A stretch of DNA of 64,000 nt from Phreatobacter sp. (GCA_019749835.1 JAIEPJ010000020.1:26412-90411), one strand, 5' to 3'. Positions 1 to 8,943 are shown, numbered from the stretch's first letter. Notes: a model not told the origin generated them from the sequence alone. Numbers and translations are program-made.

Positions 1-1
1 A

Positions 2-181
2 GCGGTGGCGCAACTGATTGGAGATCTTGGCCAACCCCGGCGGCTGGCGGATGTCGGCGTGCGGGAGGACCAGTTCGAACGCATTGCCGAGCTGGCCATG
101 AGCAATCCGTTCGTGAAGGCGAATCCACGTCCGATTACCTCGCCGGCGGATGTGGTGGCGATCCTGCAGTTGGCGGCGTGA
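2..181 (+). CDS. Iron-containing alcohol dehydrogenase, C-terminal fragment (cut by window edge)
   Basis: An open frame runs in from the left edge and ends at a TGA at 179-181, giving the last 59 residues of a protein. The tail contains NPFVKANPRPI, typical of the C-terminal end of iron-dependent alcohol dehydrogenases and maleylacetate reductases. The metal and NAD-binding parts lie outside the window, so the substrate cannot be judged. No gene follows it on this strand until 1687, so it is probably the last gene of its transcription unit. Confidence 0.7.
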   Translation, partial: AVAQLIGDLGQPRRLADVGVREDQFERIAELAMSNPFVKANPRPITSPADVVAILQLAA

Positions 182-657
182 GATCGGCCAGGCCGCATCT
201 GCCTGTCGTTATCGGCAGCGCAAAGCGGAAGCTGCCGGGCCGCTTCCATGGCCAGAAGCGAATGCAAACGCCCGTTTCGGCAGCTGAGAGCACATTACTC
301 CAAGCCAAAGCGAGCGACGCAGGCGACGGCCGGCTCAAATAACTCTCCAACAATGAAGAGCATGCTCGCTTCAAGTCTTTGCCTATGCTTGATTTATTGC
401 GTTCGCTCGCGGAATCAACCATCGGCACCACGGCAAAGCACCACGGGCTGGTTTGGCCCTCGCCATCGGCCGTTATGCGGGTGCCCGTCCCTCTGGCCCA
501 GGTTCGTTCTGTACTGGAGCGGCAGTCTTCGGCGCTATCCAAACCCCGGACTAGATGAATACCGGCCGAAGTCCCACCAGGCATTGGGCCTGGTGTTATC
601 CGTGGTGAGCGCCGCCGACGTTTGAAGACTGGTCGATGTCCACCATCTGCCGGGACA
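182..657. other. Gene-free stretch with a decayed coding relic
   Basis: No reading frame here looks like a real protein. The open frame at 248-625 has unnatural composition and no recognisable motif. The middle (421-582) is one of two degenerate direct repeats described separately. The remainder shows nothing recognisable. A terminator for the gene ending at 181 was not evident. Confidence 0.5.
421..582 (+). repeat. Degenerate direct repeat, copy A
   Basis: Positions 421-505 align without gaps to 8615-8699 at roughly 70 percent identity, counted by eye. The similarity continues with a one-base indel to about 582 and 8778. In one frame both copies read a similar peptide (IG-x-x-AK-x-x-G, then VMRVP), and many differences fall in third codon positions. 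This suggests remnants of the same former coding sequence. The parent gene was not recognised. Confidence 0.6.
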
Positions 658-1563
658 TCACCCCCGAATGGCTCCCAGGAGTGGGCGCAGGTAGTCAACC
701 GATCCAGCCTCGACAACGTCCAGAAAGTCTCTGGCGGCCTGGGACAATGCCCGCTGCCGTGCGGTGACGATCGAAAAACCTGCGTCAATGGCGGGACGGA
801 AAGGCAGGACCACGACACCGCGGTCAACGAAGGCCCGCGCCGTATAGGCTTCGACGAGGGCAATGCCGACCCCTTCGCTGGCGAGTGCGCAGGCGATGGC
901 GGAGAGCGGTGTCTCCACCGTGGAGCGAATGGATATGCCGGCCAGGGCCACCTCGATGATGTGCCGCTGGTAGCTGCCCCGCCCCAACAGGATGACATCT
1001 TCCCCCGCCAGATCGGGAGCGCGGATCTCAGCCAGTTGGGCGAGGCGGCGGTCCGCGGGGACGACGGCGACGATCGGGGCCATCATCGGCGCCATGGTCA
1101 AAGAGGAGCGTTCGGCCGGCACGGCCACGAAGCCGAAGTCGAACTGGCCTCCTGCGACACGGTCGAGGACCAGATGCGAGGGAATACCGTCGATCTGCAC
1201 CGCGAGGCCCGGGCGTGTCGCACGGAAGCGGGCCATCAGGAACGGCAGAAATCCGAGGGCCAGCGCCGGCAGGGCAGCAACCCGCAGCGATCCTGCTCTT
1301 GCCGACCTCAGATCCGCGGCGAAGGCCTTCACATGTTCGAGGCCGAGATAGGACCGTTCGACCTCGGCGAGAAGGGCGACCGCCTCCGGGGTCGGGCTCA
1401 ACTGGTTCCCCCTGCGCTCAAACAGACGGATCTTCAGATTGTATTCGAGATCGCGGATCAGGCGGCTGACGGCCGGCTGGGTGACACGGAGCACTTCAGC
1501 CCCGGCCGTCATGCCACCGGTCATCATGACAGCGCGGAAAGCTTCCAACTGACGATCGAGCAC
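658..1563 (-). CDS. LysR-family transcriptional regulator
   Basis: A 301-residue LysR-type regulator. Residues 3-60 form the winged helix-turn-helix, with the typical ALA-type core VTQPAVSRLIRDLE and then LFERRGNQLSPT. From about residue 88 onward is a periplasmic-binding-protein-like effector domain. A GTG at 1563 is chosen as start because a GGAG lies 7 bases upstream; a TTG at 1569 in the same frame is possible but sits almost on that ribosome site. The gene is divergent from the ABC/oxidoreductase operon starting at 1687, the classical arrangement for a LysR protein controlling its neighbour. The inducer is presumably the imported compound or a product of it. Confidence 0.9.
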   Translation of the reverse strand: MLDRQLEAFRAVMMTGGMTAGAEVLRVTQPAVSRLIRDLEYNLKIRLFERRGNQLSPTPEAVALLAEVERSYLGLEHVKAFAADLRSARAGSLRVAALPALALGFLPFLMARFRATRPGLAVQIDGIPSHLVLDRVAGGQFDFGFVAVPAERSSLTMAPMMAPIVAVVPADRRLAQLAEIRAPDLAGEDVILLGRGSYQRHIIEVALAGISIRSTVETPLSAIACALASEGVGIALVEAYTARAFVDRGVVVLPFRPAIDAGFSIVTARQRALSQAARDFLDVVEAGSVDYLRPLLGAIRG

Positions 1564-1580
1564 AATCAATCTCCATCACA

Positions 1581-1609
1581 TTCAAACATGCTAGGTCCGG
1601 AATTTTGAA
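1581..1609. promoter_or_regulatory. Inverted repeat in the divergent LysR/ABC promoter region
   Basis: TTCAAA at 1581-1586 and TTTGAA at 1604-1609 are perfect inverted arms separated by 17 bases. They sit between the divergent starts at 1563 and 1687. The surrounding 1600-1625 stretch is unusually AT-rich for this genome. This is a plausible LysR operator, but the spacing is longer than the usual T-N11-A box, so it is only a candidate. Confidence 0.35.
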
Positions 1610-1686
1610 TTTGATATTATTGAAGGAATGCAACCACCCTCGCAATCACGAAGGCAAACCCGCCTTCAGGGGTTGAGGAGGGATCC

Positions 1687-2715
1687 ATGCAATCGAGGTT
1701 TCTGCTGGCGCTCGGCGCGACGGCGACGATGCTTCTTTCAGCAGGCGTCGGACATGCCCAGGAAACACTGGTCGTGGCCGGATCGGGGGGGTCGATCGAG
1801 AAGGTTCTGCGCGAGCGGGTCATTGCGCCTTTCGAGCGGGCCCACAATGTCCGCATCGTCTATGTCGCCGGGAACTCCACCGACAACCTGGCCAAGCTCC
1901 AGGCCCAGCGGGACAATCAGGAGATCGATGTCGCGATCATCGACGATGGTCCGATGATGCGGGCCGTGTCTCTCGGATTCTGTGCGCCCCTCGAGGGCGT
2001 CGACCAGTCGAGGCTCCACGATGTCGCCAGGCTGCCGGGCGGCCGTGCCTCGGGCATGGGCCTGATCGCGACAGGCCTGATGTACAATACGAGGGTCTTC
2101 AGGGAGAACGGCTGGGCGGCGCCCACCTCCTGGAACGACCTGATGGATCCCAAGTATCGGGGCCGGGTCGTCATGCCGCCGCTGAACAACGGCTACGGCC
2201 TGCTGACGGTGGTCATGCTCGCGCGGCTGCATGGCGGTGGCGAGAGCAACATCAACCCCGGCTTCGATGTCATGCGCCGGCATGTCGGCCCCAACATCCT
2301 CGCCTATGAGCCCTCACCGGCCAAACATGCCGAACTGTTCCAGACGGGCCAGGCGATCTTCGGCGTCTGGGGCACGGCACGGGTCCAGCCCTTGATCGAT
2401 GCCGGCGTTCCCGTCGAATTCGTCTATCCGAAGGAGGGCTCGCCGGTGGTCATGATGGCGATCTGTCCGGTGGCCAAGCGGCAGATATCCGCCAAGGCCC
2501 ATGCCTTCGTGCAGACGATCCTGTCGGCGGAAACGCAATCGCTCCTCGCCAATGAGGCAGGCCTTGCGCCGGTCAACAAGGAAGCGACTGTCGCACGCCC
2601 GGGAATCATGCCGGTGGGAGAACTGGCGTCCCGCCTCGTTGCGGCAGACTGGAACATCATCAACCCGGTGCGTGATGACTGGAATCGCCGCTGGGTTCGC
2701 GAGATCGAACGCTGA
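1687..2715 (+). CDS. ABC transporter substrate-binding protein, spermidine/putrescine type
   Basis: A 342-residue periplasmic binding protein. A Sec signal peptide covers residues 1-24 (cleavage after GHA), and the mature part starts with the beta strand ETLVVAGSGGS, as in PotD/PotF-class proteins. A strong GAGGAGG precedes the ATG. It is the first gene of the operon, followed by a hairpin and then an ATPase and two permeases of the same ABC class. Family members bind polyamines, and related proteins bind sugar-type opines such as mannopine. The downstream flavin/iron-sulfur oxidoreductase genes suggest an amine or opine-like ligand, which is inference. Confidence 0.9.
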   Translation: MQSRFLLALGATATMLLSAGVGHAQETLVVAGSGGSIEKVLRERVIAPFERAHNVRIVYVAGNSTDNLAKLQAQRDNQEIDVAIIDDGPMMRAVSLGFCAPLEGVDQSRLHDVARLPGGRASGMGLIATGLMYNTRVFRENGWAAPTSWNDLMDPKYRGRVVMPPLNNGYGLLTVVMLARLHGGGESNINPGFDVMRRHVGPNILAYEPSPAKHAELFQTGQAIFGVWGTARVQPLIDAGVPVEFVYPKEGSPVVMMAICPVAKRQISAKAHAFVQTILSAETQSLLANEAGLAPVNKEATVARPGIMPVGELASRLVAADWNIINPVRDDWNRRWVREIER

Positions 2716-2724
2716 GCTTCACCC

Positions 2725-2750
2725 GGGGCCCGGCCTTGGCCGGGAGCCCC
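2725..2750 (+). terminator. Intercistronic stem-loop after the binding-protein gene
   Basis: GGGGC plus CCGGCC (2725-2735) pairs with GGCCGG plus GCCCC at 2738-2750, with a two-base bulge and a tight loop. There is no T-run, so it is more likely an RNA-stabilising or partial attenuation hairpin than a full terminator. Such hairpins commonly let the binding protein outnumber its membrane partners. Similar hairpins follow two other binding-protein genes in this window. Confidence 0.55.
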
Positions 2751-2802
2751 ACCCGCAAAGGCAGGGCGCGCATCGGCGCGCCCCACTGACCTGGAGGGCG
2801 TG

Positions 2803-3831
2803 ATGCCCTATCTCGCGCTCGAAAACATCCGGAAAGCCTATGGTCCCGCCGTCGCGGTCGATCGTCTCGACCTCGGTGTCGAGAAGGGCGAGTTCATTTC
2901 GCTGCTCGGTCCTTCGGGCTGCGGCAAGACCACGACGCTGCAGATGATCGCGGGCTTCGTCGAGCCGACCCAAGGCGCGATCGCCCTCGACGGGATCGAT
3001 CTGTCGCGGCTTGCGCCTGAGAAGCGAGGCCTCGGCATCGTCTTCCAGAGCTATGCGCTGTTCCCGCACATGACGGTGGCTGCCAATGTCGCTTTCGGCT
3101 TGGAAATGCGCAGGGTCGGCAAAGCCGAGATCCGGCAGCGGGTGGAACAGGCCCTGGCGATGGTCGGCCTGGCCGACAAGGGGGGCCGCTATCCCCGCCA
3201 GATGTCGGGCGGCCAGCAGCAGCGTGTCGCACTGGCACGGGCACTGGTCATCCGGCCCGCGATCCTCTTGCTCGACGAGCCGCTCTCCAACCTCGATGCC
3301 AAGCTGCGAGAGGAAATGCAGCTGGAGCTGCGGCAGATCCAGCGGCAGTCCGGCACCACGACGGTTCTCGTTACTCACGATCAGCAGGAGGCCCTCGCCC
3401 TGTCCGACCGGATCGTGGTGATGAATCAGGGCAGGGTCGAGCAGATCGGCTCGCCATTCGACGTCTACGAACGCCCAGGCTCGGCCTTCGTCGCGACCTT
3501 CCTCGGCAGGACCAACACGTTCAGCGCCGAGCCGACCTCACGGGGGCTTGCGGTCGCAGGCCATGTCATGATGCCGGGTGAGCGGCCGGCGACCATCTCC
3601 ATCCGGCCGGAAAAGGTCGATTTCACGACGGATGGCGACGGTTTGCCTGGGCGGGTGCTGACCCGGGTCTTCCAGGGCAACCATTGGCTGCTCCACGTGG
3701 AGACGCCGGATGGCCTGTGCCTGGTCATCCGGCCGAACGACGGACGTCCTGTACCGGGCGAAGGCGAGACGGTCGTCCTCGCGTTCCGCGCCCGCGACGC
3801 CTCGCTGTCCTTGGCTGGATCCACCCCATGA
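2803..3831 (+). CDS. ABC transporter ATP-binding protein, PotA-like
   Basis: A 342-residue ATPase. Walker [10 protein letters not shown] is at residues 36-44, the Q-loop follows, the signature MSGGQQQR is at about 134-141, and Walker B LLLDEP is at about 155-160. A TOBE-type domain occupies the last 100 residues. ATG at 2803 is preferred over GTG at 2800 because GGAGG at 2793-2797 is correctly spaced only for the ATG. It couples by an ATGA overlap to the following permease. It would power uptake by the permease pair at 3828-5482. Confidence 0.93.
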   Translation: MPYLALENIRKAYGPAVAVDRLDLGVEKGEFISLLGPSGCGKTTTLQMIAGFVEPTQGAIALDGIDLSRLAPEKRGLGIVFQSYALFPHMTVAANVAFGLEMRRVGKAEIRQRVEQALAMVGLADKGGRYPRQMSGGQQQRVALARALVIRPAILLLDEPLSNLDAKLREEMQLELRQIQRQSGTTTVLVTHDQQEALALSDRIVVMNQGRVEQIGSPFDVYERPGSAFVATFLGRTNTFSAEPTSRGLAVAGHVMMPGERPATISIRPEKVDFTTDGDGLPGRVLTRVFQGNHWLLHVETPDGLCLVIRPNDGRPVPGEGETVVLAFRARDASLSLAGSTP

Positions 3832-4688
3832 ACGCCCAAGAACACCAAGGCTGGCTCCTGGTCGCCCCCGCGACCCTGCTCTTCGTCGGCATCGTGGCGA
3901 CGCCTCTCGCCATGACGCTGCTGCTGTCCTTCAACGGCTGGAGCAGCACCCAAGGCATCGTCCCGACCCTGACGGTCCAGAACTATGCCGAGATCCTGTC
4001 CGACAGTTTCTTCGCGGAGATCTTTCTCAGGACGCTGCGTATCGCCCTCTGGGTGACGCTCATCTGCGTGCTCATCGGTGCGCCCGAGGCCTACATCCTG
4101 CGCCGGATGCGGGAGCCGTGGCGCTCGTCCTTCATCCTCGTCGTCATCGGCCCCCTGCTGGTGTCGGTGGTCGCCAGGACGCTCGGCTGGGCGCTGCTCC
4201 TGGGCGGCAACGGTCTCATTCCGCTGGCGCTTCACCGGCTGGGCCTGACGTCCAGTCCAGTCTCGCTGATGTTCACCGAGACCGGTGTCGTCATCGCGCT
4301 GGTCCATGTTCTCGTGCCCTTCATGGTTCTCTCCGTCTGGGCCTCCCTCGCTCGGATGGATCCGGCAACCGAACGTGCCGCGCAGTCGCTGGGTGCCTCG
4401 CAGATCACGATTTTCCTGCGCATCGTGCTGCCGCAGGCCATGCCTGGCATCCTGTCAGGCGGCATCATCGTCTTCTCGCTCGCGGCAAGCGCCTTCGCGA
4501 CCCCGGCGATCATCGGGGGAAGGCGGCTCAAGGTGGCATCGACCCTCGCCTACGACGAATTTCTCAATACGCTGAACTGGCCCCTCGGCGCGGCCATCGC
4601 CGTTCTCCTTCTGGTGGGTATCGTCGCCATCGTCGTGGGCTGGAACCGGTTTATCGAACGGCGTTATTCCCAGGTCTTCGCGTCATGA
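3828..4688 (+). CDS. ABC transporter permease, PotB-like
   Basis: A 286-residue inner-membrane protein with about six hydrophobic spans, the first at residues 10-35. The EAA-type cytoplasmic loop is seen as ERAAQSLGASQITIF followed by RIVLPQAMPG, which docks the ATPase. The start ATG at 3828 overlaps the stop of the ATPase gene by four bases, so translation is probably coupled. An upstream in-frame extension to 3684 would run through the ATPase gene and is rejected. Together with the next gene it forms the heterodimeric channel of the importer. Confidence 0.92.
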   Translation: MNAQEHQGWLLVAPATLLFVGIVATPLAMTLLLSFNGWSSTQGIVPTLTVQNYAEILSDSFFAEIFLRTLRIALWVTLICVLIGAPEAYILRRMREPWRSSFILVVIGPLLVSVVARTLGWALLLGGNGLIPLALHRLGLTSSPVSLMFTETGVVIALVHVLVPFMVLSVWASLARMDPATERAAQSLGASQITIFLRIVLPQAMPGILSGGIIVFSLAASAFATPAIIGGRRLKVASTLAYDEFLNTLNWPLGAAIAVLLLVGIVAIVVGWNRFIERRYSQVFAS

Positions 4689-5482
4689 GGAACGGTCCCC
4701 TCGCCGTCGTTTTCCACGCCGTCTTCGTGGTCTTTCTGCTGGCGCCGATGGTTCTGGTCTGCCTGGTGGCTTTCACGCCGGAGGGCTTTCTATCGATCCC
4801 GACCACCCGCTTTTCCCTGCGCTGGTTCGAACGCGTCGCACAATATCCGGACTTCATCGCAGCCTTCCGCACCAGCCTGTTCGTGGCAACAGCCGCCTCC
4901 CTGATCGCTGTCCTGTTCGCCGTGCCGGCCGCGCTGGCGATCGCCCGTTACCGGTTCACCGGGCGCGAGGCGCTGAACGCCTTCTTCATGGCGCCGCTGA
5001 TGATCCCGCACCTGGTGCTCGGCATCGCCTTCCTCAGGTTCTATTCGCTGCTGGGGATTTCCGGCACGATGGCGGGACTGATCATCGGCCATGTGGTGGT
5101 GGTGTTTCCCTTCGCGATGCGCATGGTGCTCGCTGCCGCGACGGGTATGGACAAGCGCATCGAGGACGCAGCAACCGCCCTTGGCGCGGACAGGATCACC
5201 ACCTACCGGCGGATCGTCATCCCGCTGATCATTCCGGGTATGGCCAGTGGCTTTGCCCTCGCCTTCATCCAGAGTTTCGACGAGGTCACGATGACCGTCT
5301 TCATCGCCTCCGCCACCACCACCACGCTACCCGTCCGCATGTTCACCTATATCCAGGACTCCATCGACCCGCTGATTTGCGCCGTGTCGGCTCTGCTGAT
5401 CCTCTTCACAGTGCTGGCCATGCTTGTGATCGACCGGTTTTACGGACTCCAGCGGCTGTTCATCGGCGAGGACAAGTCATGA
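4685..5482 (+). CDS. ABC transporter permease, PotC-like
   Basis: A 265-residue inner-membrane protein with six predicted spans. The first follows the short MRNGPLAVV leader. The EAA loop reads EDAATALGADRITTY followed by RRIVIPLIIPG. ATG at 4685 overlaps the previous stop by four bases, and the gene's own stop overlaps the next start at 5479 in the same way. The frame stays open far upstream (to 3710), but that part is a shadow of the previous genes. Confidence 0.92.
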   Translation: MRNGPLAVVFHAVFVVFLLAPMVLVCLVAFTPEGFLSIPTTRFSLRWFERVAQYPDFIAAFRTSLFVATAASLIAVLFAVPAALAIARYRFTGREALNAFFMAPLMIPHLVLGIAFLRFYSLLGISGTMAGLIIGHVVVVFPFAMRMVLAAATGMDKRIEDAATALGADRITTYRRIVIPLIIPGMASGFALAFIQSFDEVTMTVFIASATTTTLPVRMFTYIQDSIDPLICAVSALLILFTVLAMLVIDRFYGLQRLFIGEDKS

Positions 5483-6618
5483 GCCCGGCGCCTGAGCGAT
5501 CGGGCAACGATTGCGACGTCGCGGTGATCGGTGGGGGCGTCGTCGGCCTGTCGCTCGCCTATGGGCTGGCGAAAACCGGCCTGGCCGTCACGATCCTCGA
5601 CGAGGGCGACATCGCGCACCGGGCCTCCCGTGGCAATTTCGGTCTCGTCTGGGTCCAGGGAAAGGGCCTCGACAACCCGGACTACGCCCGCTGGAGCCTT
5701 GCTTCCGCACGAGCATGGCCATTCTTCGCTGCCGAGATCGAGGCCGTCACCGATACGGCGCTGTCGTACGAGCAACGGGGCGGGCTCATGGCCTCGCTGA
5801 CCGAGGACGATCTCGACACGCGCTGCAATGACCTGCGGCGCCTGCACAATCGCGGGCGGGATTGCGCGGATTTCGAGCGCCTTGATGCAGGCGGGATGAA
5901 GCGCCTCTTGCCGGCCATCGGCCCTGATGTCGTCGGAGGCACCTTTTGTCCGCATGACGGCCACGTCAATGCCCTCCGGCTCTTCAACGCGCTCCATGCC
6001 GCCGCTGCGAGCCTTGGCGCGATCTACCGCCCGAACGCGACCGTCGAGGCGATCGATCGTCTCCCGGACGGGTTCAGCATCACCGGCGCAGCCGGCGAGA
6101 TACGGGCCGGAAAGGTCGTGCTGGCCGCCGGGCTCGGCAATGCCCGCCTCGGCCCGATGGTGGGGATCCACGCCCCCGTCCGGCCGCAGCGGGGGCAAAT
6201 CCTCGTCACCGAAAAGCTCGCGCACTTTCTGGACTACCCGCTCGGCACCATCCGGCAGACGGATGAGGGGGGTGTCATGATCGGCGACAGCAAGGAGGAG
6301 GTCGGCTTCGACAACGGCACCCGGCACGACGTTCTGGCCGGCATTGCCGCCAAAGCGATCCGCATTTTTCCGCTTCTGGCTCAGGCCCAGGTGGTGCGGA
6401 GCTGGGGGGCGCTGCGGGTCATGACCCCGGACGGCTATCCCATCTATGAGCGCTCGGTCACCCATCCTGGCGCCTATCTCGTCACCTGCCACAGCGGCGT
6501 GACGCTGGCAGCCGTCCATGCCTCGCATGTCGCCGGCATGATCGCCTCGGGTGACTGGTTGCCTGACCTCACACCCTTCGCTGCGGGGAGGTTCGCCGAT
6601 GTTCCGTCGCCTGGTTGA
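5479..6618 (+). CDS. FAD-dependent oxidoreductase (DadA/HcnC-like), cluster 1
   Basis: A 379-residue D-amino-acid-oxidase-family flavoprotein. The FAD Rossmann motif VIGGGVVGLSLAYG lies at about residues 14-27, followed by the acidic residue ending the second strand (ILDEGD). The RGNFGLVWVQGKG stretch resembles the large subunit of opine oxidases and D-hydroxyproline dehydrogenases. It starts inside the last codons of the permease gene (ATGA overlap), and the next gene starts before its stop. With the two following genes it would form a three-subunit dehydrogenase oxidising an imino or amino compound and passing electrons through flavins and iron-sulfur centres. The substrate is unknown. Confidence 0.88.
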   Translation: MSPAPERSGNDCDVAVIGGGVVGLSLAYGLAKTGLAVTILDEGDIAHRASRGNFGLVWVQGKGLDNPDYARWSLASARAWPFFAAEIEAVTDTALSYEQRGGLMASLTEDDLDTRCNDLRRLHNRGRDCADFERLDAGGMKRLLPAIGPDVVGGTFCPHDGHVNALRLFNALHAAAASLGAIYRPNATVEAIDRLPDGFSITGAAGEIRAGKVVLAAGLGNARLGPMVGIHAPVRPQRGQILVTEKLAHFLDYPLGTIRQTDEGGVMIGDSKEEVGFDNGTRHDVLAGIAAKAIRIFPLLAQAQVVRSWGALRVMTPDGYPIYERSVTHPGAYLVTCHSGVTLAAVHASHVAGMIASGDWLPDLTPFAAGRFADVPSPG

Positions 6619-6904
6619 GCCTGCTGGCCATGTCACGGTGACGATCGACGGGCGACCATTCAGCGTCGCGGCCGGCGAGACGCTGTCGACAGCACTGCTT
6701 CTCGCCGGCTTTGCGGGATTGCGTCGCTCGGCGCGCCTCGGTCGGGAGCGCGGCCCGTTCTGCGGCATGGGCGTCTGCTTCGATTGTCTGGTCACCATCG
6801 ATGGCGCAGCGAACCGCCAGGCCTGCCTGGTCCGTGTCAGGGACGGCATGGCGGTCCAGACCGGCACACGCCTGCCGGCTCTCGCGGACACGGTCCCGGA
6901 ATGA
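6599..6904 (+). CDS. Small (2Fe-2S)-binding protein (HcnA-like subunit), cluster 1
   Basis: A 101-residue ferredoxin-like protein with the four cysteines of a plant-type [2Fe-2S] site: C55, C60, C63 (C-x4-C-x2-C) and C76. It begins 20 bases before the end of the FAD oxidoreductase gene and ends overlapping the next gene by four bases. Proteins of this size and pattern are the alpha-type subunit of HcnABC, nopaline/octopine oxidase and D-hydroxyproline dehydrogenase complexes, where they pass electrons between flavins. Confidence 0.9.
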   Translation: MFRRLVEPAGHVTVTIDGRPFSVAAGETLSTALLLAGFAGLRRSARLGRERGPFCGMGVCFDCLVTIDGAANRQACLVRVRDGMAVQTGTRLPALADTVPE

Positions 6905-8340
6905 GCATGACGCGTCTTGACCTGGTGATCGTCGGCGCCGGCCCTGCCGGACTGCGCGCAGCCGTGGAGGCGGCGACCGGCGGGCTGTCGGTGATGCTGG
7001 TGGACGAGGGCCGGGAACCGGGCGGCCAGATCTATCGCGGATCCGAGAGCGGTGCCTTCGCCGGAACGGCAAAGCTCGGCTCAGACTATGCCGCGGGTGC
7101 AGTCCTCGCGGCAGCGTTCCGCGCTTCCGGGGTGGAGGCGCTCTTCGGCGCGACCGTCATCCAGATCGAGCGGGAGGCGGATGGCTCGTTCTCCGTCAGT
7201 GTCGCAACCGGCCATGACAAGGCGGTCGTCGTCAGGGCGAGGGCGGTCATCGCGGCAACGGGAGCCCAGGAGCGACCGTTCCCCATCGACGGCTGGACAC
7301 TGCCGGGAGTCATGACCGCAGGAGCCGCCCAGACCATGCTGAAGGCCGACGGGGTTGTGCCGGACGGGCCGGTGGTGCTCGCCGGCACCGGTCCCCTGCT
7401 CTACCTGCTGGCAGCGCAATATGGCGCACTGGGCGTTGCCATCGACACGCTCCTGGATACTGCAGGCCCCGGGAACTGGCGACGGGCTTTGCCGCATGTC
7501 GCCGGCTTCCTGACCAGCCGCTACGCCTTCAAGGGGCTCGGCCTCCTCGGCAAGGCGCTTGCGGCGACGCGCATCATTCGCGGCGTGGAGGCAGTCTCCG
7601 CGATCGGGGACACGCGCCTGTCGGCTGTCACCTACCGCAAGGGCGCCACGGAAAGAACGATTCCCGCGCATGTTCTGCTTCTGCACCATGGCGTGGTCCC
7701 GCAGATCAATCTGACATGGTCCGCCGGCGCCCAGCACCGCTGGAACGCGGCGCGGCTGGCTTTCGAGCCCGTCCGTGACGCGAGCGGCCAGACCGATGTG
7801 CCCGGTCTGTTCATTGCCGGCGATTCCGGCGGGATCGGTGGCGCACAGGCCGCCGAGGCCGAAGGGGCGCTCGCGGCGTTCGGCGTCTTGCGCATGCTGC
7901 GGGGAACAGCGGGAGATGACGATCGGATAGAACGGCAATGGCGACGCCGTCTCGCCGTCAGCTTGCGCGGCCGCGCCTTCCTCGACGCGCTCTATGCACC
8001 GCGACAGTCGCATCTCTGCCCGCCCGACGAGGTGATCGTCTGTCGTTGCGAGGAGGTGACGGCGGGGGACATCCGCAAGGCTGTTCGCCGCGGGGCAATG
8101 GGGCCGAACCAGGTCAAGGCCTTCACGCGGGCTGGCATGGGGCCATGCCAGTCGCGGATGTGCGGACTGACCACGGTCGCGATCATCGCCGAGGAAACGG
8201 GACTGTCGCCGGGCGACATCGGACACATGCGCCTTCGCGCGCCGGTCAAGCCGGTGACCGTGGCGCAAATCGCGTCCTTGTCGGAAGCTGATGAGCGTCG
8301 CCCAACAGAATCGCCTTCAGCTACTCGTCCATGCAAGTAA
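6901..8340 (+). CDS. FAD/NAD(P)-binding oxidoreductase with BFD-like (2Fe-2S) tail (HcnB-like), cluster 1
   Basis: A 479-residue protein. The N-terminal dinucleotide motif VIVGAGPAGLRAA is at about residues 8-20, and a second dinucleotide-binding fold starts near 155 (VVLAGTGPLLYLLAA). The C-terminal 90 residues carry CRCEEVTAGDI and GPCQSRMCG, the C-x-C ... C-x4-C pattern of bacterioferritin-associated-ferredoxin-like domains. It matches the beta subunit of HcnABC / opine oxidase complexes. It is the last gene of the operon; the next gene is 625 bases away. Confidence 0.9.
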   Translation: MSMTRLDLVIVGAGPAGLRAAVEAATGGLSVMLVDEGREPGGQIYRGSESGAFAGTAKLGSDYAAGAVLAAAFRASGVEALFGATVIQIEREADGSFSVSVATGHDKAVVVRARAVIAATGAQERPFPIDGWTLPGVMTAGAAQTMLKADGVVPDGPVVLAGTGPLLYLLAAQYGALGVAIDTLLDTAGPGNWRRALPHVAGFLTSRYAFKGLGLLGKALAATRIIRGVEAVSAIGDTRLSAVTYRKGATERTIPAHVLLLHHGVVPQINLTWSAGAQHRWNAARLAFEPVRDASGQTDVPGLFIAGDSGGIGGAQAAEAEGALAAFGVLRMLRGTAGDDDRIERQWRRRLAVSLRGRAFLDALYAPRQSHLCPPDEVIVCRCEEVTAGDIRKAVRRGAMGPNQVKAFTRAGMGPCQSRMCGLTTVAIIAEETGLSPGDIGHMRLRAPVKPVTVAQIASLSEADERRPTESPSATRPCK

Positions 8341-8614
8341 ACCACCTTGGGTTGCCTGGACGCAGGGTGGCGAGATCGATAGCCCAATCGTCGGCTCGGC
8401 CCGCGACGCAAAGCAAACTCTCCGGCTGCCGCGTCCAGGACATTGTGGTGGGCTTGAGCAGGCGGCAGACTCACCGAGCGGGCGCGGTAGTCTCAAGATG
8501 CCGGAGCGCGGGAGGTCGCGCGGCGACATCTACAGCATTCCTGAGAAGCAAGCGGCTGACTCCACCTTAAATAATTGATATTTATGTTTTTTCGACCGGA
8601 CCGCCCGCTTCGTC

Positions 8615-8778
8615 ATCGGTGCCGCGGCGAAGCGCCAGGGGATGGTTTAGGCCTCTAAATCGACTGTCATGCGGGTTCCCACCCATCTGACACAGTTTCA
8701 TTGCGCGCTGGAGGGGCCTTTGTGCGGCGCCATTCAGGTCCCGGATTGCAGCAATGTCGGCCGATGCTCCCGCCAGAC
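8615..8778 (+). repeat. Degenerate direct repeat, copy B
   Basis: Counterpart of 421-582 in the same orientation, about 8.2 kb apart. In the frame shared with copy A it reads IGAAAKRQGMV, then an in-frame TAG, then further similarity around VMRVP. It is therefore a dead coding relic. Together the two copies bracket the LysR/ABC/oxidoreductase module. Confidence 0.6.
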
Positions 8779-8908
8779 GTCACTCCTGATCATCGCAGCC
8801 AGCACCTTCTTCGCCATTCGCAGGCAGATCGAGGGCCATTCCTGGCTCCATCATCCCATGGAAAACGACCGAAGCGCCCCCCAGGCCGGACCGTTCTGCG
8901 ACCGTAAA

Positions 8909-8943
8909 TTGACATCATTCCGCATGTGACACAAAGTTATGCC
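8909..8943 (+). promoter_or_regulatory. Candidate promoter of the exported-protein pair
   Basis: TTGACA at 8909-8914 is a perfect -35 element in a locally AT-richer stretch ahead of the GTG at 8965. The -10 element is uncertain: the best TA-rich match (TATGCC region, 8938-8943) is about 23 bases downstream, longer than ideal. Confidence 0.3.

Noticed and set aside
248-625. 125-residue open frame near the left edge
   Set aside because: Composition is not protein-like, no motif is visible, and it overlaps a decayed repeat read in another frame.
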